Below are positions 1 to 7,126 of a stretch of DNA of 64,000 nucleotides, one piece after another; the first letter of the stretch is position 1; every line of letters begins with the position of its first letter. This DNA is from Amycolatopsis keratiniphila subsp. keratiniphila (GTDB lineage: Bacteria > Actinomycetota > Actinomycetes > Mycobacteriales > Pseudonocardiaceae), in NCBI RefSeq assembly GCF_001620365.2, contig NZ_LQMT02000025.1:97594-161593 (forward strand). The letters are read 5' to 3'. A program made the translations under genes and the position numbers. The notes under the pieces were generated by a model, which was given only the letters and a program-made list of their open reading frames with translations, did no database searches and was not told where the DNA came from.

Positions 1-2
1 AC

Positions 3-1166
3 AATCCCCCGGCAGACAACGGTTACAAGCTTTACGACGCGACAGGGGGCCAGATCGTCCCGCCTTCGGACGGCCAGATCGAGCGTGCCATCGAAGCCGC
101 TCCCCCGGCGATCAGCGTGCCGCGTGAGCCCGGCGCCGAAGTGCTGGGCGACGAACTCCGGGACGCGTACCTCGCCAAGGTCGCGCTGCTGCCGCGCGGA
201 CCGGAACGCGCGGTCAAGGTCGCCGCGACCGCGTTGCACGGCGTCGGCGCGGAGACGCTGCGCGCCGCGTTCGAGCGCGCCGGTTTCACCGAGCTGAGCC
301 TGGTCGCCGAGCAGTCCACGCCGGATCCGGACTTCCCGACGGTTTCCTTCCCGAATCCGGAGGAACCGGGCGCGACGGATCTCTTGCTGGCACTGGCATC
401 CGAGGCCGATGCCGACCTGGCGATCGCGCTCGACCCGGACGCCGATCGGTGCGCGCTGGGCGTGCGCGAGCGGGACGGTTCGTGGCGGATGCTGCGCGGG
501 GACGAAACGGGCGTCCTGCTCGGCTGGCACGTTCTGTCCACAATAGACAAAACCGATCCGCTGGTGGCCACGACGATCGTGTCGTCGTCGATGCTGGGCG
601 AAGTCGCGAAGGAGTTCGGGGCGCGCTACGCGGAGACTCTGACCGGGTTCAAATGGCTGGTCCGCGCCGGCGAAGGGCTCGTGTTCGCTTACGAAGAGGC
701 GCTCGGCCTGTGCGTGAACCCCGGTTTCGTGCGCGACAAGGACGGCATCTCCGCCGCCGTGCTCGCCGCGGGATTGGCCGCCTCCCTGCGCGCGGCGGGC
801 CGCGGACCGCTGGACGTCCTCGACGAACTGGCCGTGAAGCACGGGGTGCACGTGACGGATCAGGTCTCGTTGCGGGTCACCGACCTGTCGGTGCGGGAGC
901 GCCTGATGGCGGGCCTGCGGGCCACTCCCCCGGCGTCGCTGGGCGAAACCGGCGTCACGATGGAGGACCTCCTGCCCGACGCCGACGTCCTCCGCCTGAC
1001 CGGCGAGGGACTGCGTGTCGTCATCAGGCCGTCCGGGACCGAGCCGAAACTGAAGGCGTACCTGCAGATCAAGGAGCCGGTCACGGGCGATCTCGCCGAG
1101 GCGCGGGCCGCCGCGGACGCGCGGCTGGCGGCACTCCGGGCCGACATCGAGTCCCGGCTGGTGTGA
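3..1166 (+). CDS. pmmB: Phosphohexomutase (phosphomannomutase/phosphoglucomutase), 5' truncated
   Basis: The gene enters the window from the left; codons are in frame from base 3 and the stop is TGA at 1164-1166. Alpha-D-phosphohexomutases interconvert hexose 1- and 6-phosphates through a phosphoserine. The visible part opens with NPPADNGYK, the stretch just after the catalytic serine loop, so the serine itself lies outside the window. Other landmarks are the metal loop DPDADR (about residues 143-148 of the visible protein), the sugar-binding loop EEALG, and the C-terminal phosphate loop RPSGTEPK. The intact protein would be about 500 residues or more. In Mycobacterium tuberculosis pmmB lies beside upp, and upp is also present here at 10.7 kb, which favours the pmmB name; substrate preference cannot be read from sequence. 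Confidence 0.9.
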   Translation, partial: NPPADNGYKLYDATGGQIVPPSDGQIERAIEAAPPAISVPREPGAEVLGDELRDAYLAKVALLPRGPERAVKVAATALHGVGAETLRAAFERAGFTELSLVAEQSTPDPDFPTVSFPNPEEPGATDLLLALASEADADLAIALDPDADRCALGVRERDGSWRMLRGDETGVLLGWHVLSTIDKTDPLVATTIVSSSMLGEVAKEFGARYAETLTGFKWLVRAGEGLVFAYEEALGLCVNPGFVRDKDGISAAVLAAGLAASLRAAGRGPLDVLDELAVKHGVHVTDQVSLRVTDLSVRERLMAGLRATPPASLGETGVTMEDLLPDADVLRLTGEGLRVVIRPSGTEPKLKAYLQIKEPVTGDLAEARAAADARLAALRADIESRLV

Positions 1167-1167
1167 C

Positions 1168-1620
1168 GTGCCGAGGCTGCTGATCGTCCATCACACGCCG
1201 TCGCCCTCGACACAGGCGATGTTCGAAGCCGTGCTCTCCGGCGCGAACCATCCGGACATCGAGGGCGTCGACGTCGTGCGCCGCGCGGCGCTGGGCGCGG
1301 CCGTGCCCGACGTCCTGGAGGCCGACGGCTATCTGCTCGGCACCCCGGCGAATCTTGGCTACATGTCCGGCGCGCTGAAGCACTTCTTCGACACCGTCTA
1401 TTACCCGTGCCTGGATTCCACCCGGGGGCGGCCGTTCGGGTTCTTCGTGCACGGCAACAACGACACGTCCGGCACCGTGCGCGGGATCGAGGCCATCACG
1501 ACCGGCCTCGGCTGGGAAAGCGCGGCCTCACCGGTGCTCGTCACCGGAGAACCGGGCAAAGCGGATCTCGAGGCATGTTTCGAATTGGGCGGTACCCTGG
1601 CCGCCACGCTCATGCCCTGA
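1168..1620 (+). CDS. Flavodoxin-fold / NAD(P)H-dependent reductase-like protein
   Basis: A 150-residue single-domain protein starting at GTG one base after the previous stop, so probably cotranscribed with the mutase gene. It begins with a beta strand (LLIVHHTPSPST) whose T/S-rich loop fits an FMN phosphate-binding loop. Further on, GTPANLGYMSGALKHFFD matches the flavin-contacting segment of flavodoxin-like NAD(P)H oxidoreductases. The family transfers electrons through FMN; the physiological substrate is unknown. No signal peptide or membrane segment is visible. Confidence 0.75.
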   Translation: MPRLLIVHHTPSPSTQAMFEAVLSGANHPDIEGVDVVRRAALGAAVPDVLEADGYLLGTPANLGYMSGALKHFFDTVYYPCLDSTRGRPFGFFVHGNNDTSGTVRGIEAITTGLGWESAASPVLVTGEPGKADLEACFELGGTLAATLMP

Positions 1621-1959
1621 TCCCCCGCGGGGAGAAAGTAAAGGGGCCTGTCACCGGAAGCCCTGGGGGTCGACCTCCGGCAACAGGCCTAGGCCAAGGG
1701 TTCGCCGTGATGGCGATCAACCTTGGCTGCCTCAGCGTACTACATCCGGCACGATCTTGTGCACCCACCGGAAAAAACGGCTCTCACTCCGGTGTCCGTG
1801 CACCCCCAGGGCACGGATTCCGGAGTAAGAGACCGGACACGGCACGAAACCGCTTGACAACTGTAAACCACTGCATACATGGGCTGTCAACAGCTGCGGA
1901 CAGGCTGTATCGCGTTACACTCCAACTACGGAACGGGACTACGGAACGGTTGGGGGGTC
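1621..1959. other. Gene-free stretch with strong hairpins; candidate structured RNA or bidirectional control region
   Basis: 339 bp without a convincing gene. It holds three stems: 1646-1688 (GGCCTGT pairing with ACAGGCC around an inner CCGGA/TCCGG), 1692-1728 (CCAAGG pairing with CCTTGG around TTCGCC/GGCGAT), and 1783-1830 (ACTCCGG and TCCGTGC pairing with GGCACGGA and CCGGAGT). Read on the minus strand, the third stem is followed by six T (A run at 1772-1777), as in an intrinsic terminator. A TTGACA box on the plus strand (1854-1859) and a TTGACA/TACAGT pair on the minus strand overlap it. The first stem may simply terminate the upstream operon. No known riboswitch consensus was recognised. 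Confidence 0.4.
1884..1895. promoter_or_regulatory. Palindrome upstream of the XRE gene
   Basis: GCTGTCAACAGC is a perfect palindrome (5-bp arms around CA) located about 65 bp before the XRE start, followed shortly by the related half GGACAGGCTGT. Its position suits an autoregulatory operator for the XRE protein encoded next to it. This is inferred from symmetry and position only. Confidence 0.35.
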
Positions 1960-2352
1960 ATGTCGCCGTATCAGACCTTCGCCCAGAAACTGACCGCGCT
2001 GATCGATTCGGTGCGCGCGGACGAAGGCGCCCCGCACAGCTATCGCGAGCTGTCCGCGGCCATCGACCGCGCCGGCGGGCCCACCATGTCGCCCGCGTAT
2101 CTCCAGCAGCTCGCGACGGGCAAACGGGTCAACCCGAAGATCCACTACGTCGAAGCGCTGGCGAAACTGTTCGGGGTGCCGATCACCTATTTCTTCGACG
2201 AGCAGGAGCCCCAGCCGGTCGGAGAGGCGACGCTCATGGCCATGCGCGCACAGGAGCTGTCCCCGCAGGGCCGTCGCCAGGTGATGGACCTGCTGGAACT
2301 CGTCGAACGCTATGAACGGGCCGAGCGCGAGCAGCCGGAAGAGAACCGATGA
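1960..2352 (+). CDS. XRE-family helix-turn-helix regulator
   Basis: 130 residues from ATG 1960, chosen because GGGGGG lies just upstream and the protein then begins directly at the DNA-binding domain; an in-frame upstream start would add 27 unlikely residues. The N-terminal half is an XRE-type helix-turn-helix with the recognition region SPAYLQQLATGKRVNPKIHY, followed by a C-terminal helix rich in E and R. The stop overlaps the next ATG (ATGA), so translation of the downstream peptidase is probably coupled. XRE regulators paired with ImmA-type peptidases are typically inactivated by that peptidase, which is the likely circuit here. Confidence 0.88.
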   Translation: MSPYQTFAQKLTALIDSVRADEGAPHSYRELSAAIDRAGGPTMSPAYLQQLATGKRVNPKIHYVEALAKLFGVPITYFFDEQEPQPVGEATLMAMRAQELSPQGRRQVMDLLELVERYERAEREQPEENR

Positions 2353-2870
2353 AGGAACGGGAACTCCGCAAACGCTGCCGCAAGATGCTGAACAAGCTCG
2401 ACATCGAGCCGCCACTCGACGTCGGCGTGCTCTGCGAGCGGCTCGGCGAACAGCGCGGCAGGCCGATCCGCCTGATGCCGTATCCGCTGGAGGTCCCCGG
2501 CCCGTTCGGCTGCTGGATCGCCACCGGTTCGGCGGACTACATCTTCTTCCAGCAGGAGACCACGAAGTCCCACCAGGACCACATCATCCTGCACGAACTC
2601 GGGCATATGCTCGCCGATCACCATCCCGGCGGCGACGCCGAACCCGCCGATTTCCTGCGCGGCCCCGCCCCAGGCCTCGACGGCGACGCGGTACACCGTG
2701 CTTTACGCCGCACCTCCTACGATGAGGCGCACGAATGGGAAGCCGAGACCGTGGCGACCATCATCCTCGAATGGGCGTCGGTCTTGAACTACACGATTCC
2801 CCGTCGCGCCGACGACGATGACGTCCGCCGCGTCCAAGGCGCGCTGGGCGACCATCAAGGGTGGCTGTGA
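2349..2870 (+). CDS. ImmA/IrrE-type metallopeptidase
   Basis: 173 residues. The zinc site HELGH is at residues 82-86, preceded by a beta-strand segment (IFFQQETTKSHQDHIIL) in the usual ImmA layout. The N-terminal basic segment and a conserved W/E stretch after the metal site (HEWEAETVATIILEW) complete the domain. ImmA/IrrE peptidases cleave or relieve cognate XRE repressors in response to a signal. It overlaps both neighbours by a few bases: ATGA with the XRE gene and about 10 nt with the following membrane gene. Confidence 0.88.
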   Translation: MKERELRKRCRKMLNKLDIEPPLDVGVLCERLGEQRGRPIRLMPYPLEVPGPFGCWIATGSADYIFFQQETTKSHQDHIILHELGHMLADHHPGGDAEPADFLRGPAPGLDGDAVHRALRRTSYDEAHEWEAETVATIILEWASVLNYTIPRRADDDDVRRVQGALGDHQGWL

Positions 2871-4000
2871 CTCCACTGTTCTCCCCCATCAACGTCGTGG
2901 CGATGGTGCTGTTCGCGACCGCGCTCGCCTGGCGGATCTACCAGACCTACCGGGCACCCCGCCTGCTGCCGAACTGGGCGATCACGATCACGATCGTCTG
3001 CGTCGCAGGCTCCTTCCTCGCCCAGCAGAAGGTCATCGTCGGCTGGCTCGACGGCCTGACCGGCAAGGGCACCGGCCGCCTGGTCAACAACGTCCTGCTC
3101 GCCATCGGCGTATGCGCGCTGCTGATCGTGTTCCTCGGCTCCGCGCTGGGTCCGCGCAGGCCGGGGCGGGTCCTTTTCGAGCTGATCCCGTTGTCCGGCG
3201 CGATCGCGCTGATGCTGGTCGCCATGGCCGTCACGCCGCCGGAGGTGCGAGGGCTGGCGCTGAGCCCGAAGCTCGTCCACATCCCCGGGGTGGCGCTGTT
3301 CTACCTGGGCGCGGGGATCTACCTGATCTACGGCCTCGCCGCCTGCGCCTGGTGGATCTTCCGGTACATCCGCACCGCGGACCGCCATCTGAAGATCGGC
3401 CTGAAACTCAGCGCCGCCGGGCTGATCTGCCTTTCCGTCGGCAGTGTCTTCCGCGCGCTCTACATCGTGATCGCGTGGGCGTTCGGACCGTCGGTCCCGA
3501 TTCTGCTCACCGTCGCCGTCCCGCTGGTGCTCCTCGGGATCGTGCTCTTCCTCGCCGGGATCACCTACCCCGGTGCCCGCGCGCGGTTCGCCGCGCTGCG
3601 ACGACGCCGCCAGCACCGGCGGCATCACGACGAGCTCACCCCGTTGTGGACCGCGCTGGCCGGGATCTACCCGAACATCGTGCTCCGGACCACGCCGCAG
3701 GGGGCGTGGGAGCGGTGGCGTCCGCGCACGGTCCATCGCCGGTACTACCGCCGGGTGATCGAGATCCGGGACGGGCTCGTGCAGCTGAGTCCCTATCTGG
3801 AAACCGATCTGACCGCACTCGCCGCGGACGATCCGCAGGCGGCGGCGGAGGCGTTGAAGACGGCGATCGCCCGGCAGACCGCGGGCGAGGAGACCGACGG
3901 GCGCGCGAAACTGGTGCTTCCCGGCGGCGCCTCCGACATCGAATCCGACGTGCGGCCGCTGCTCGCGCTTTCCGCCGCCGTTTCCAGGAGCAAGGTATGA
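2861..4000 (+). CDS. Seven-helix membrane protein with cytoplasmic tail, MAB_1171c-like
   Basis: 379 residues from GTG 2861 inside the peptidase gene; a second in-frame GTG lies at 2867. Seven hydrophobic segments occupy roughly residues 1-250 (for example VVAMVLFATALAW, AITITIVCVAGSFLA, LLTVAVPLVLLGIVLFLAGI). They are followed by a soluble tail of about 130 residues rich in R, W and E. Proteins of this architecture next to XRE/ImmA pairs are annotated in actinobacteria as MAB_1171c-family putative transporters; no transport motif is visible, so the function is open. The stop overlaps the next ATG (ATGA). Confidence 0.75.
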   Translation: MAVTPLFSPINVVAMVLFATALAWRIYQTYRAPRLLPNWAITITIVCVAGSFLAQQKVIVGWLDGLTGKGTGRLVNNVLLAIGVCALLIVFLGSALGPRRPGRVLFELIPLSGAIALMLVAMAVTPPEVRGLALSPKLVHIPGVALFYLGAGIYLIYGLAACAWWIFRYIRTADRHLKIGLKLSAAGLICLSVGSVFRALYIVIAWAFGPSVPILLTVAVPLVLLGIVLFLAGITYPGARARFAALRRRRQHRRHHDELTPLWTALAGIYPNIVLRTTPQGAWERWRPRTVHRRYYRRVIEIRDGLVQLSPYLETDLTALAADDPQAAAEALKTAIARQTAGEETDGRAKLVLPGGASDIESDVRPLLALSAAVSRSKV

Positions 4001-5190
4001 CGAAACAGCTTTTGCTGACGGCGAGCCGGATCCTGCCGCGTCCGAGCACCCCGGTCGAAGACGGCGCCGTGCTCGTCGAGGGCGAGCGCATCCTCGCGGC
4101 GGGACCACGCGCCGAGGTCGTGGCACAGGCGCCGCCGGACGCCGAAAGGCTCGACTTCCCCGGCGCGACATTGCTGCCCGGCCTGTTCAACGCCCATGTG
4201 CACCTGGCGTTCGACGCCACCCGCGAGATGCTGCCGAACTTCCTGGCGAGCGACGACGAAGCCTTGCGCGCGGGCGCCAAGGAGCGTTTGGGACAACTGC
4301 TGCGGAGCGGCGTCACGACGGTGCGGGATCTCGGCGATCGCGGTGCGTTGGGCGCGCGGGTCCGATCGGAACTCGAAGGCGCCGCCGCGCCGCGTCTGCT
4401 GACCGCGGGCTCACCCCTGACCGTCCTCAATGGACACTGTCATTTCTTCGGCGGCGAGGTCGACGGCGACGACGCGATCCGGGCCCTGATCGACGCGAAC
4501 GCGGCGGCCGGCGCGGACGTGATCAAGGTGATGGCCAGCGGCGGCCAGATCACCGAGGGCGGCGCGGACATGTGGGAGTCCCAGTTCGACGTCCGCGCGC
4601 TGCGCCTGATCGTCGAGCACGCGGGACGCCACGGGCTCCCGGTCGCGGCGCACGCCCACGGCTCCGACGCGATCGAGGCGTCGGTCGAGGCGGGCGTGGC
4701 GACGATCGAGCACTGCACCTGGATGACCGGGCCCCAGCGGCAGGATCGGCGCGAGGGGGTCGCCAAACGAATGGCCGCCGAGGGCATCGCGGCCTGCTCC
4801 ACCAGCAGCCGCAATTGGCGGATGCTGGCCGAGCGCATGGGCGAGGAGCTCGCGAAGACCGTCTACGGCAGGCTGTCCTGGCTGGAGGAGCTGGGTGTCC
4901 CGCTCCTGGCGGGCACGGACGCCGGATTGCCCGGCTCGGTGTTCGACGACCCCGTCGGCGCCCTGGAACTCTACGAATGGCTCGGTTTCGGCAGGCGCCG
5001 CATCCTCGAGATCGCGACCGAGGACTCCGCCGCCGGGCTCGGACTCGGCGACGTGACCGGACGGCTCGCGCCTGGGCTGAGTGCCGACGTCCTGGTGGTC
5101 GACGGCGATCCGCTCGCCGATCTTTCCGCCCTCCGGAACCTCCGCCTGGTGCTTTCGCGCGGGTTGGCCGTGAGTGGCGTTTCGGGTTAG
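3997..5190 (+). CDS. Amidohydrolase family protein (imidazolonepropionase-like)
   Basis: 397 residues from ATG 3997, coupled by ATGA to the membrane gene; the open frame extends upstream but that part is a shadow of the membrane gene. Metal-dependent hydrolase signature: HVH at 67-69, the bridging-lysine segment VIKVMASGG (K177), HAHG near 219-222, EHC near 239, and GTDAG with the catalytic Asp near 308. The usual small N- and C-terminal beta domain is present. Such enzymes hydrolyse cyclic amides or dipeptide-like substrates; the exact substrate is unknown. The last codons (AVSGVSG) are written by a copy of the GTGAGTGGCGTTTCGGGTT repeat also found at 19.4 kb. Confidence 0.85.
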   Translation: MTKQLLLTASRILPRPSTPVEDGAVLVEGERILAAGPRAEVVAQAPPDAERLDFPGATLLPGLFNAHVHLAFDATREMLPNFLASDDEALRAGAKERLGQLLRSGVTTVRDLGDRGALGARVRSELEGAAAPRLLTAGSPLTVLNGHCHFFGGEVDGDDAIRALIDANAAAGADVIKVMASGGQITEGGADMWESQFDVRALRLIVEHAGRHGLPVAAHAHGSDAIEASVEAGVATIEHCTWMTGPQRQDRREGVAKRMAAEGIAACSTSSRNWRMLAERMGEELAKTVYGRLSWLEELGVPLLAGTDAGLPGSVFDDPVGALELYEWLGFGRRRILEIATEDSAAGLGLGDVTGRLAPGLSADVLVVDGDPLADLSALRNLRLVLSRGLAVSGVSG

Positions 5191-5207
5191 AGCCAACCGC
5201 GTCGCGG

Positions 5208-5318
5208 CGTGATCGAAGGCGTAACTCGCGTGATCAGGCACGTAACTCGCGTGACTGGATGCCGCACTCGGTGTTCCGCCTCTAATCACGCGAGTTACGG
5301 CTTCAATCACGCGAGTTC
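5208..5318. repeat. Inverted cluster of the ATCACGCGAGTT repeat, copy 1
   Basis: Two copies of AACTCGCGTGA on the left (5223 and 5243) face two copies of ATCACGCGAGTT on the right (5285 and 5304). Together they make a large imperfect inverted structure between the amidohydrolase gene and the following membrane gene. The same word forms a second cluster at 41398-41548. No ORF is supported in this stretch. Confidence 0.8.
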
Positions 5319-5351
5319 CGTGCCCGCGTCACCGTGAGCGGGACGCCAAGT

Positions 5352-5389
5352 TTGGTGACAGCGTTTTAAAACAGTGTTATCGTTGGCTC
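5352..5389 (+). promoter_or_regulatory. Leaderless promoter with TetR-like palindrome
   Basis: TTGGTG (5352-5357), a 17-bp spacer and TGTTAT (5375-5380) predict a start site at or next to the ATG at 5390, so the mRNA would lack a leader. The spacer and -10 are covered by the imperfect palindrome ACAGCGTTTTAAAACAGTGT (5359-5378), centred on TTTTAAAA, a typical placement for a repressor. Prediction from sequence only. Confidence 0.5.
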
Positions 5390-5782
5390 ATGGAAGGACC
5401 GATCAAACTCTTCACCGTCATCGCCCTCGTTTCGCTGCCGACGGTGATGTACGGCGGCTACGCGCTGATGGGTGTCCTGCGCGACAAGAAGCTGACCGAA
5501 CACCAACGCGCGATGTTCCGTGCCGGCCACGCGCACGCCGGTGTCCTGCTGGTCCTCGCGCTGGTCGCGCTGCAGATCCTCGGGCAGACCGGGCTCCCGG
5601 ACGCCGCTCGATGGATCGTGTGCTTCCTGCTGCTGTTCGGCGTGCTCGCCCAGTCCGGCGGCTTCTTCCTGCACCTGGCACCGGGCAAGGGCAGGCTCGG
5701 CGGGCGGATCACCAGCGCCGGGGCGGTCCTGCTCGGAGCGGCGATCCTGACCACCGCGTACGGCCTCGCCTTCGCTGGTTAA
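5390..5782 (+). CDS. Small membrane protein of unknown function
   Basis: 130 residues with four predicted transmembrane helices (about residues 7-28, 46-66, 71-93 and 103-127) joined by short charged loops; the first loop holds LRDKKLTEHQRAMFRAGHAHAG with a His pair next to helix 2. I do not recognise the family. It begins at the predicted leaderless ATG and ends 10 bp before hisS, so the two may share a transcript. The palindrome over its promoter suggests repression by a TetR-type protein. Confidence 0.75.
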   Translation: MEGPIKLFTVIALVSLPTVMYGGYALMGVLRDKKLTEHQRAMFRAGHAHAGVLLVLALVALQILGQTGLPDAARWIVCFLLLFGVLAQSGGFFLHLAPGKGRLGGRITSAGAVLLGAAILTTAYGLAFAG

Positions 5783-5792
5783 GCTTGTTGAC

Positions 5793-7079
5793 GTGCCTGA
5801 ATACCTGCCGACAGCCCCCGCCAAGGGGACCCGCGACTTCCTGCCCGCCGAGATGTCCGTCCGGACGCAGGTGTTCGGCCATCTCTACGACGTGCTCGAA
5901 CTGCGGGGTTTCCTCCGCTACGACGGGCCGATCCTCGAACCCGCCGAGATCTACGAGCGGAAGTCCGGGCAGGAGATCGCCGATCAGCAGCTGTACACGC
6001 TGACCACCAAGGGCGGCGAGCGGCTGGCGCTGCGCCCGGAGATGACGCCGTCGGTCGCCAGGATGATCGCGGGCAACGCCAAATCGCTGCAGTTCCCGGT
6101 GCGCTGGTACAGCCACCCGAACTGCCACCGCTACGAGCGGCCGCAGCGTGGCCGGGTCCGCGAGCACTGGCAGATCAACGCGGACATCTTCGGTTCGGAC
6201 AGCGCGAACTGCGAGATCGAGATCTTCGAGCTGATCCACGACATGATGAGCGCGCTCGGCGCGACCCCGGACATGTTCCAGGTGCGGGCCAACGACCGGA
6301 ACCTGCTCTCGTCGGCGCTCACCGACATCGTCGGCGTGACCGCGGAGCAGCTTCCGCAGGTGTTCACCCTGGTGGACCGCTGGGAGAAGTCGGACCGCGC
6401 GAAGCTGAGCGACACCGCGACCGAGATCGGGCTGACCGACAAGCAGTTCGAGAAGCTGACCGAGATCCTGTCCTCGGGCGCGGCCCTGCTCGACGAGCTG
6501 CCGGAGCAGGTCAAGGAGAACTCGAACCTGGTCAAGGTGCTGAACAGCGGCGCCGCGGACCTCATCACGTTCGATCCGATGATCGTGCGCGGGCTCGCGT
6601 ACTACACGTCGACGGTGTTCGAGGTCTTCGACACCTCTCCGGAAAACCGTCGCGCCCTCTTCGGCGGCGGCCGGTACAGCGACCTGGCGTCGTTGTTCAC
6701 GTCGCAGCAGATCCCGGGGATCGGCTTCGGCATGGGTGACGTCACGCTGATCGACTTCCTCGACACGCACGGCCTCACGCCGAAGCCGCGCAGCGAGGTC
6801 GACGTCGTGGTGATCCCGGTGACCGAAGAGCTCACCGACGCCTCGCGCGAGGTCGCGGGACGGCTCCGGAAGGCCGGGCTGCGCACGTCCACGCCCGTCG
6901 AACTCCGCAAGCTGGGCAAGGAGCTCACCCGCGCGGACAAGGCCGGGGCGCGGGCCGTGGTGATCGTGGGTCAGGAGGACTGGGACGCCGGGAACGTGAC
7001 CGTGCGCGGTCTCGCCACCCGCGAACAGCGGACCGTGGCCATCGACGACGTGGTCGAAGCGGTCAACTCCTCGCTCTGA
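5793..7079 (+). CDS. hisS: Histidyl-tRNA synthetase, divergent type
   Basis: 428 residues, class II synthetase that charges tRNA-His. Visible landmarks are KGTRDFLP at the N terminus, motif 2 RYERPQRGRVREHWQ, the HisA-like segment IVRGLAYYTSTVFE, GGGRYSDL, and a C-terminal anticodon-binding domain of about 90 residues (VVVIPVTEELTDA onward). The active-site segment reads RPEMTPSVAR, whereas the usual actinobacterial enzyme has RPEGT; this suggests a second lineage of HisRS and possibly a paralogue of the housekeeping enzyme. Start is GTG 5793, 10 bp after the preceding gene. A strong terminator follows. Confidence 0.88.
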   Translation: MPEYLPTAPAKGTRDFLPAEMSVRTQVFGHLYDVLELRGFLRYDGPILEPAEIYERKSGQEIADQQLYTLTTKGGERLALRPEMTPSVARMIAGNAKSLQFPVRWYSHPNCHRYERPQRGRVREHWQINADIFGSDSANCEIEIFELIHDMMSALGATPDMFQVRANDRNLLSSALTDIVGVTAEQLPQVFTLVDRWEKSDRAKLSDTATEIGLTDKQFEKLTEILSSGAALLDELPEQVKENSNLVKVLNSGAADLITFDPMIVRGLAYYTSTVFEVFDTSPENRRALFGGGRYSDLASLFTSQQIPGIGFGMGDVTLIDFLDTHGLTPKPRSEVDVVVIPVTEELTDASREVAGRLRKAGLRTSTPVELRKLGKELTRADKAGARAVVIVGQEDWDAGNVTVRGLATREQRTVAIDDVVEAVNSSL

Positions 7080-7082
7080 CAA

Positions 7083-7124
7083 CGAAAAAGCCGGCGCCCT
7101 TTGATCGGGCGCCGGCTTTTTTCG
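7083..7124. terminator. Bidirectional intrinsic terminator between hisS and the aldo/keto reductase gene
   Basis: A 15-bp GC-rich stem (AAAAAGCCGGCGCCC against GGGCGCCGGCTTTTTT) with loop TTTGATC and A/T runs on both sides lies between two convergent genes, so it can end transcription from either direction. Confidence 0.9.
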
Positions 7125-7126
7125 TT

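Noticed and set aside
1646..1728. Known riboswitch, SRP RNA, tmRNA or 6C RNA at the stems before the XRE gene
   Set aside because: The conserved cores of these classes (for example the SRP GGAAG tetraloop region) could not be found; only generic stems remain.
2818..5190. A 790-codon open frame covering the membrane and amidohydrolase genes
   Set aside because: The first 390 codons are the alternative frame of the membrane gene; only the part from ATG 3997 has family motifs.
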